Positions 30,630 to 35,215 of a stretch of DNA of 35,215 bases are shown piece after piece. Both the position numbers and the translations under genes were made by a program. The stretch comes from Acidobacteriota bacterium. GTDB taxonomy: Bacteria > Acidobacteriota > Vicinamibacteria > Vicinamibacterales > CAVVIG01. Each line of letters opens with the position of its first letter. The first letter of the stretch is position 1. The stretch is taken from positions 1 to 35,215 of the forward strand of contig JAGWRA010000245.1 of NCBI GenBank assembly GCA_028876655.1. The letters are read 5' to 3'. Under the pieces are notes generated by a model. It worked only from the letters and a program-made list of their open reading frames with translations. It did no database searches and had not been told where the DNA came from.

Positions 30630-31697
30630 CTAGGAGGATGATACTGTGACGACGCGGGTGTGCGCGACGCGATCGTGCAGCGCCTGACGATCCCGGCTGA
30701 TGACGATCGACAGGAAGCCGAGACCCACCGGCAGGGCCTCGAGCCCCCACAGCAGCGTGCGCAGCAGTGCGCGGCCGATCGTGACCGGGTCGTCGTTGTC
30801 GCTCACGACCTGCAGCCCCCCGACCATCTTGCCGATCGTCTGGCCACCAGCCGTGAACGCCGCCAGGTAGCCGCCATTGAGCAGCAGCAGGAAGCCGGCC
30901 AGCGGGATCTTCGGCAGGATCCGCACCTGCGCCGGGCTCAGGCCGGCAATCCGCAGCGTGAAGTACAGCACGACGGCGTCGAGTCCCAGCAGCAGGATGA
31001 CGTCGATGGCGCCCGCCATGAGGCGCGCACCCGGGCGTGCCGGCTCGTCAGCCGCCTCGGGCACGACCGCGCGGGCGGCCGGACGCACCTCGTCCGTGGG
31101 CGCCGGGGTCCGATCGAGGGGCGGCATCGTGCGCGGCTCCGAGCGGACGCGCGGCACTTCCGGCGTGGCCCGGCGGACCGCCAGTGGCGCCCGCGGCCGC
31201 GCCGGCGGCGTAATCAGGGGCGCATCGTCGTCGTCCGGCTCCGCGAAGAGCGGCAGGCGGGTCGGCGTCGCGCCGGTCGCAGTCTTCGCCGTCCGCTCGT
31301 CCGCGACCCGGCGCAGCGCCTCGACCGTGTCGCGGCGCGACATCGGCGGCGCGGCCGGCCCGGTCGCGCCGGCAGCCACGTCGACCTCTGGCGCCGGCGT
31401 CTGCTCCCGTGCGTGCGCAGGGGGCGCGGGAGACCCGGCTTGTGGCGCCGGCTCCCGCACCACAGGTGGCGGCACCGGATCGGGCGGCGCGATCCGCAGG
31501 CGGTCCTCGGCGACGCGGTCGGGCGAGGGCGTCGCGGCGATCGGGAGATCGAGCAGCGGCTCGCCCGCCCGGTCGCGATCAGGGGCGATCTCGAGGTCGG
31601 GCAGATCGAGGCCGCCGGCCAAGGAGAAGTCGTAGCCGCAGTTGCGGCAGCGGTCGCCGCTCTCGAAGCCGAGGTAACCGCACTTGGGGCACTTCAT
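30630..31697 (-). CDS. Zinc-ribbon and RDD-domain membrane protein
   Basis: The function is unknown. The 355-aa protein begins with a zinc ribbon (Cys3, Cys6, Cys17 and Cys20 in MKCPKCGYLGFESGDRC...C). A disordered Pro/Ala/Arg-rich stretch covers about 40-225. A C-terminal RDD domain (~226-350) follows, with the Arg of RPGARLMAGAID, Asp in the same helix, three or so membrane segments, and GQTIGKMVGGLQVV, then SRDRQALHDRVAHTRVV. RDD proteins are suspected transporters. The zinc ribbon should be cytoplasmic. It lies between nrdR (13-bp gap) and pgpA (43-bp gap). Confidence 0.82.
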   Translation of the reverse strand: MKCPKCGYLGFESGDRCRNCGYDFSLAGGLDLPDLEIAPDRDRAGEPLLDLPIAATPSPDRVAEDRLRIAPPDPVPPPVVREPAPQAGSPAPPAHAREQTPAPEVDVAAGATGPAAPPMSRRDTVEALRRVADERTAKTATGATPTRLPLFAEPDDDDAPLITPPARPRAPLAVRRATPEVPRVRSEPRTMPPLDRTPAPTDEVRPAARAVVPEAADEPARPGARLMAGAIDVILLLGLDAVVLYFTLRIAGLSPAQVRILPKIPLAGFLLLLNGGYLAAFTAGGQTIGKMVGGLQVVSDNDDPVTIGRALLRTLLWGLEALPVGLGFLSIVISRDRQALHDRVAHTRVVTVSSS

Positions 31698-31710
31698 GCG
31701 CGGCTCGCCC

Positions 31711-32165
<455 letters not shown>

Positions 32166-32169
<4 letters not shown>

Positions 32170-33197
32170 GCCGTTTGTCCTCCGGGCGCCTGCTGCTGCG
32201 CCAGTTGGCGCATCCGCGCCAGATTCATCCCGTCGCGCGCCGCCAACGCCAGGCCGGCCAGCGTGACCGGCACGAACGACACCGCGTGGAGCACGATCGC
32301 GGCGGCCACCGCCCGGTCGGCCGACGCCCCGAAGAACGCCACGGCGCCGAGCCGGAACGCTTCGTCGAAGCCGCCGACGCCGCCCGGGGTCGGCACCGCC
32401 ACGCCGACAACGAGCAGCATCAGCAGGAGGAAGCTGCCCGGGAACGGCATGGCGATCGCGAAGGCCGTCGTCACCAGCCAGGCCCCGAGCCCGATCGACA
32501 GCCACAACACCACCGACAGCGCGAAGGCCAGCAGCAGCCGCCGCGGCTGCCGGACGACCGCGAGGCCGCTGGCGAAGGTGCCGGCGACGTGCTCGGCCGT
32601 GCGCGCGGCCCGCTCGGGCAACCAGCGCTCGATCCACCGGGCCAGCCGCCACAGCCGGCCGGTGTCTCCGGCCAGCACGACCAGCCCGACCAGCAGCCCC
32701 CCCGCTCCCAGCGCCGCGATCAACCCACCGATCTGTACGGCGTGCATCAGCGCGTCGTCGCGGCCGGCCGGGTTGCCGCCGAGGAACAGGACGAAGACCC
32801 CGAAGAGGACAAGCACCGTCACCATGTCGAGCAACCGCTCGACCACGATCGTGGCGAAGGCGCCGGCCGGCGGCAGCTGCTCGCGGCGCGCGAGCACCCA
32901 GGGGCGGATGACCTCGCCCGCCCGCGCCGGCAGCACCGCATTCGCGGCGAAGCCGAGCACCGTGGCGTGGAACGCCTCCCACAGGCGCGTCGGCCCGAGC
33001 GGCGCCAGCAGGTACTGCCAGCGCAGGCTCCGCACGATCATGTTCACGCCGATCAGGCCCGCCGACAGGACGATCAGGTCGAGCCGGGCGCCGCGCAGGT
33101 CCGCCCCGACGCGCCGCAGGTCGGCATGCCACAGGAAGACGGCCAGCAGGCCGGCCGTCACCCCGAGCACGAGCATCAGTCTGATCGTTCTGCGCAT
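32166..33197 (-). CDS. YbhN/UPF0104-type integral membrane protein (lysylphosphatidylglycerol synthase TM family)
   Basis: This 343-aa polytopic membrane protein belongs to the family found in AglD and in the flippase part of MprF. It has about seven hydrophobic segments, starting with [20 protein letters not shown]. Family motifs are [13 protein letters not shown] (~56-68), [36 protein letters not shown] and, near the C terminus, [14 protein letters not shown]. No soluble aminoacyl-transferase domain is attached, so it is more likely a lipid flippase or carrier than a full synthase. ATG 33197 has no clear Shine-Dalgarno. A TATAGT (minus, 33238-33243) may be its -10. It diverges from purC. 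Confidence 0.85.
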
Positions 33198-33237
33198 GCC
33201 ACGTGGCGCTGTCCCGGCTCCGGTCCGACCGCACTGT

Positions 33238-33243
33238 ACTATA
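33238..33243 (-). promoter_or_regulatory. Possible -10 for the YbhN-nrdR transcript
   Basis: TATAGT on the minus strand lies 40 bases before ATG 33197, in the 189-bp divergent gap to purC. No matching -35 is convincing. It is an AT-rich island in GC-rich DNA. Confidence 0.35.
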
Positions 33244-33330
33244 TGCGCCCGGGGCGATCCATCGTGTTCGCGGCACGTACGGCCGAGGCCGGATGCACCT
33301 CGACGGCGCAGGACGGGCGCGATCGACCTC

Positions 33331-33359
33331 TTGCGACGCGCCACGCGGGCGAGTAATAT
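33331..33359 (+). promoter_or_regulatory. Likely purC promoter
   Basis: TTGCGA (33331-33336) and TAATAT (33354-33359) are 17 bases apart; each matches the sigma-70 consensus at four of six positions. The predicted start is about 20 bases before the purC TTG (33387) and leaves room for GAGGAA (33375-33380). No purine riboswitch is evident. Confidence 0.5.
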
Positions 33360-33386
33360 CTGAAGCTTTCCCGCGAGGAACCAGCC

Positions 33387-34301
33387 TTGCCGCTCAGCCC
33401 CGCCATTCTGCAGACGTCGTTCAACGGCCTGACGCCGACGCGCCAGGGCAAGGTGCGCGATCTCTACGACTTCGGCGATCGCCTGCTCATCGTCGCGACC
33501 GATCGCATTTCCGCGTTCGACTACATCCTGGGCTCGGGCATCCCCGACAAGGGCAAGGTGCTGACGCAGATCTCGACGTTCTGGTTCGATCGGACGCGGG
33601 ATCTCGTGCGGAACCACCTGCTGTCGACCGACCCCGCCGATTACCCCGAGCCGGCGCGGCACGCCGCCGGCCTGCTGGCGGGCCGCTCGATGCTGGTGCG
33701 GCGGACGACGCCGCTGCCGGTGGAGTGCGTGGCGCGCGGGTACCTGTCGGGGTCGGGCTGGAAGGATTACCGGGCGACGGGCGCCGTGTGCGGCATCAGG
33801 CTGCCGGCCGGCCTGCGCGAGTCGGACCGGCTGCCCGAACCGATCTTCACGCCGGCGACCAAGGCCGAGAGCGGTCACGACCTCAACATCTCGGAGGACG
33901 AGGCGGCCACGCTCGTCGGCCGCGACGTGCTGAACGCGGTGCGCGACCTGACGCTCCGGCTCTACCGCGCCGGGGCGGCCCACGCCGACGCGTGCGGCAT
34001 CATCGTCGCCGACACGAAGTTCGAATTCGGCCTGATCGAGGGCGAGGGCCCGGCGACCTCGCGGCTCATCCTGATCGACGAGATGCTGACGCCCGACTCG
34101 TCGCGCTTCTGGCCGAAGGACCTGTACGAGCCGGGCCACGCGCAGCCGAGCTTCGACAAGCAGTACGTCCGCGACTATCTCGAGTCGATCAAGTGGAACA
34201 AGCAGCCGCCCGTCCCGTCGCTGCCCGACGACGTGGTGGCGCGGACGCGCGAGAAGTACCTGGAAGCCTTCCGCCGGCTCACCGGCCGCGAGCTCAGCTG
34301 A
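33387..34301 (+). CDS. purC: Phosphoribosylaminoimidazole-succinocarboxamide synthase PurC
   Basis: PurC joins aspartate to CAIR in purine synthesis. The 304-aa length is the long form also seen in yeast Ade1, rather than the ~240-aa short form. Motifs are [97 protein letters not shown] and [13 protein letters not shown]. The start is TTG 33387, set by GAGGAA 6 bases upstream. It is followed 2 bases later by a small Fis-type gene. Confidence 0.95.
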   Translation: MPLSPAILQTSFNGLTPTRQGKVRDLYDFGDRLLIVATDRISAFDYILGSGIPDKGKVLTQISTFWFDRTRDLVRNHLLSTDPADYPEPARHAAGLLAGRSMLVRRTTPLPVECVARGYLSGSGWKDYRATGAVCGIRLPAGLRESDRLPEPIFTPATKAESGHDLNISEDEAATLVGRDVLNAVRDLTLRLYRAGAAHADACGIIVADTKFEFGLIEGEGPATSRLILIDEMLTPDSSRFWPKDLYEPGHAQPSFDKQYVRDYLESIKWNKQPPVPSLPDDVVARTREKYLEAFRRLTGRELS

Positions 34302-34303
34302 CC

Positions 34304-34510
34304 GTGCGCGAGCAGCTCGACAGCCTCATCGCGGAGATGGTCGACAAGGGCATCCGCTACGCCGACGCCCAGCGGGAGTTCGAGCGCCGGTTCATCGCCC
34401 AGGTGCTCGACCGTCAGGACGGCTGCCTGCTGAAGGCGGCCAAGGCCCTCGGCATCCACCGCAACACGCTCAGCCGCAAGCTCGTCGAGCACCGCCTGAA
34501 GCGCCGCTGA
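34304..34510 (+). CDS. Small Fis-type helix-turn-helix protein
   Basis: This 68-aa protein is made almost entirely of a Fis-like C-terminal DNA-binding domain. FERRFIAQVLDRQDGCLLKA (about 28-47) leads into the HTH AAKALGIHRNTLSRKLVEH (47-65), and it ends LKRR. The N-terminal ~27 residues (VREQLDSLIAEMVDKGIRY) may dimerise. It lacks the AAA+ and receiver domains of NtrC-type regulators, so it is a stand-alone nucleoid or regulatory protein. GTG 34304 follows the purC stop by 2 bases, so it is co-transcribed with purC; whether it regulates purine genes is unknown. Confidence 0.82.
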   Translation: MREQLDSLIAEMVDKGIRYADAQREFERRFIAQVLDRQDGCLLKAAKALGIHRNTLSRKLVEHRLKRR

Positions 34511-34544
34511 CCCCCGGCGGCGCGCCGGCCCCCGCCCCGCCGTC

Positions 34545-34572
34545 TTGACTTCAATCCGGGCTGCACTATAAT
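34545..34572 (+). promoter_or_regulatory. groESL promoter
   Basis: TTGACT (34545-34550) and a perfect TATAAT (34567-34572) are 16 bases apart. The -10 abuts the CIRCE element, so the transcription start falls inside the operator, the usual layout for HrcA repression. Confidence 0.85.
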
Positions 34573-34598
34573 TAGCAGTCGCACGCTTTGAGTGCTAA
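34572..34598 (+). promoter_or_regulatory. CIRCE operator (HrcA binding site)
   Basis: The inverted repeat TTAGCAGTC-N9-GAGTGCTAA matches the CIRCE consensus (TTAGCACTC-N9-GAGTGCTAA) in 17 of 18 arm positions; the single change is C to G in the left arm. It overlaps the start of the groES leader, so heat-shock control by HrcA is strongly implied. hrcA is not in the window. Confidence 0.93.
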
Positions 34599-34667
34599 TC
34601 CGCAGAGGGTTCCGGCGCCTTAATCAGGCTTTCTCATCAGTCACGTCAGACACGGAGTTGACAGCCC

Positions 34668-34973
34668 ATGAACGTCAGACCGCTACACGACCGCATCATC
34701 GTCCAGCGCATCGAGGAAGGCGAGCAGAAGATCGGCGGGATCATCATCCCCGACACGGCCAAGGAGAAGCCGCAGCAGGGCAAGGTGATTGCCGTGGGCG
34801 CCGGCAAGACGAAGGATGACGGCAAGCGCGTGCCCCTGGACGTCCAGGCCGGCGACACCATCCTCTTCGGCAAGTACTCCGGCCAGGAGATCAAGATCGA
34901 CGGCGAGGAGTACCTGATCATGCGGGAGGACGAGGTCCTCGCGGTGATCGAGGGGAGCGCGAAGAAGAAGTAA
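34668..34973 (+). CDS. groES: Co-chaperonin GroES
   Basis: GroES caps GroEL in ATP-dependent protein folding. The 101-aa protein begins [20 protein letters not shown]. It has the mobile loop [20 protein letters not shown] (19-38), [30 protein letters not shown] and [15 protein letters not shown], with a Lys-rich end. ATG 34668 has GGAG 10 bases upstream. The leader is about 90 bases after the CIRCE site. groEL follows after 131 bases. Confidence 0.97.
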   Translation: MNVRPLHDRIIVQRIEEGEQKIGGIIIPDTAKEKPQQGKVIAVGAGKTKDDGKRVPLDVQAGDTILFGKYSGQEIKIDGEEYLIMREDEVLAVIEGSAKKK

Positions 34974-35011
34974 CCCCGCGACCGGCGCCACCCGCGCCGG
35001 ACGTCGGTTGA

Positions 35012-35215
<204 letters not shown>

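Noticed and set aside
33198-33386. Purine riboswitch or other structured leader before purC
   Set aside because: No purine-aptamer core is seen, and the predicted leader from the TTGCGA/TAATAT promoter is only about 20 bases.

Overview
This 35.2 kb window is a compact, very GC-rich (about 70 % by eye), almost fully coding piece of bacterial chromosome carrying mostly housekeeping genes. It comes from a diderm: it has LolA, an outer-membrane secretin, and the cell-wall recycling enzymes Mpl, LdcA and NagZ. Gene order, the frequent GTG/TTG starts, the combined RibBA, the sparse Shine-Dalgarno sites and the odd intergenic repeats together suggest an Acidobacteriota member, possibly of the Vicinamibacteria. 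That placement is inference; no 16S rRNA is present. I see no prophage, IS element, CRISPR array, tRNA or rRNA.

Layout. (1) 146-2669 (+): lolA, then a lipoprotein secretin with built-in TPRs. (2) 2676-10107 (-): a peptidoglycan synthesis and recycling cluster read as nagZ, ldcA, mpl, pxpB, pxpC, murB, murA, with 4-base start/stop overlaps at several joints. A MurA with Asp in place of the fosfomycin-target Cys, a MurB with Cys in place of the usual Ser, and two 5-oxoprolinase subunits without PxpA stand out. (3) 10151-12863 (+): a GHMP sugar kinase overlapping a PolX-type DNA polymerase. The kinase appears to start from a leaderless promoter that shares its -10 with nagZ. (4) 12864-14143: a 30-bp tandem repeat array, an 84-aa unknown protein with a basic tail, and a convergent conserved unknown helical-repeat protein. 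(5) 14198-22471 (-): ffh, rpsP, khpA, rimM, trmD, rplS, rnhB, a TPR protein, a small membrane protein and a TenI-like protein, then rodZ from its own promoter. This is the classic ribosome/SRP operon with a lineage-specific tail. (6) 22592-28738 (-): thpR, plsY, gpsA, ftsY, ribD, ribE, ribBA, so the SRP receptor and riboflavin genes lead directly into ffh. (7) 28743-33197 (-): a YbhN-like flippase/synthase-type membrane protein, nrdR, a zinc-ribbon/RDD membrane protein, pgpA and cinA. (8) 33387-35215 (+): purC with a small Fis-type DNA-binding protein, then groES and the start of groEL behind a sigma-A-like promoter and a CIRCE operator.

Intergenic DNA is scarce, and much of it is repetitive: a roughly 92-bp dispersed palindromic repeat in two copies, an imperfect 30-bp tandem array, and a low-complexity spacer between murB and murA. 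No obviously new multi-gene system is present. The best leads are the conserved unknown proteins, the repeat families, the residue swaps in MurA, MurB and RibBA, the likely reassignment of a thiE-like gene to TenI, and the secretin that carries its own pilotin-like part.
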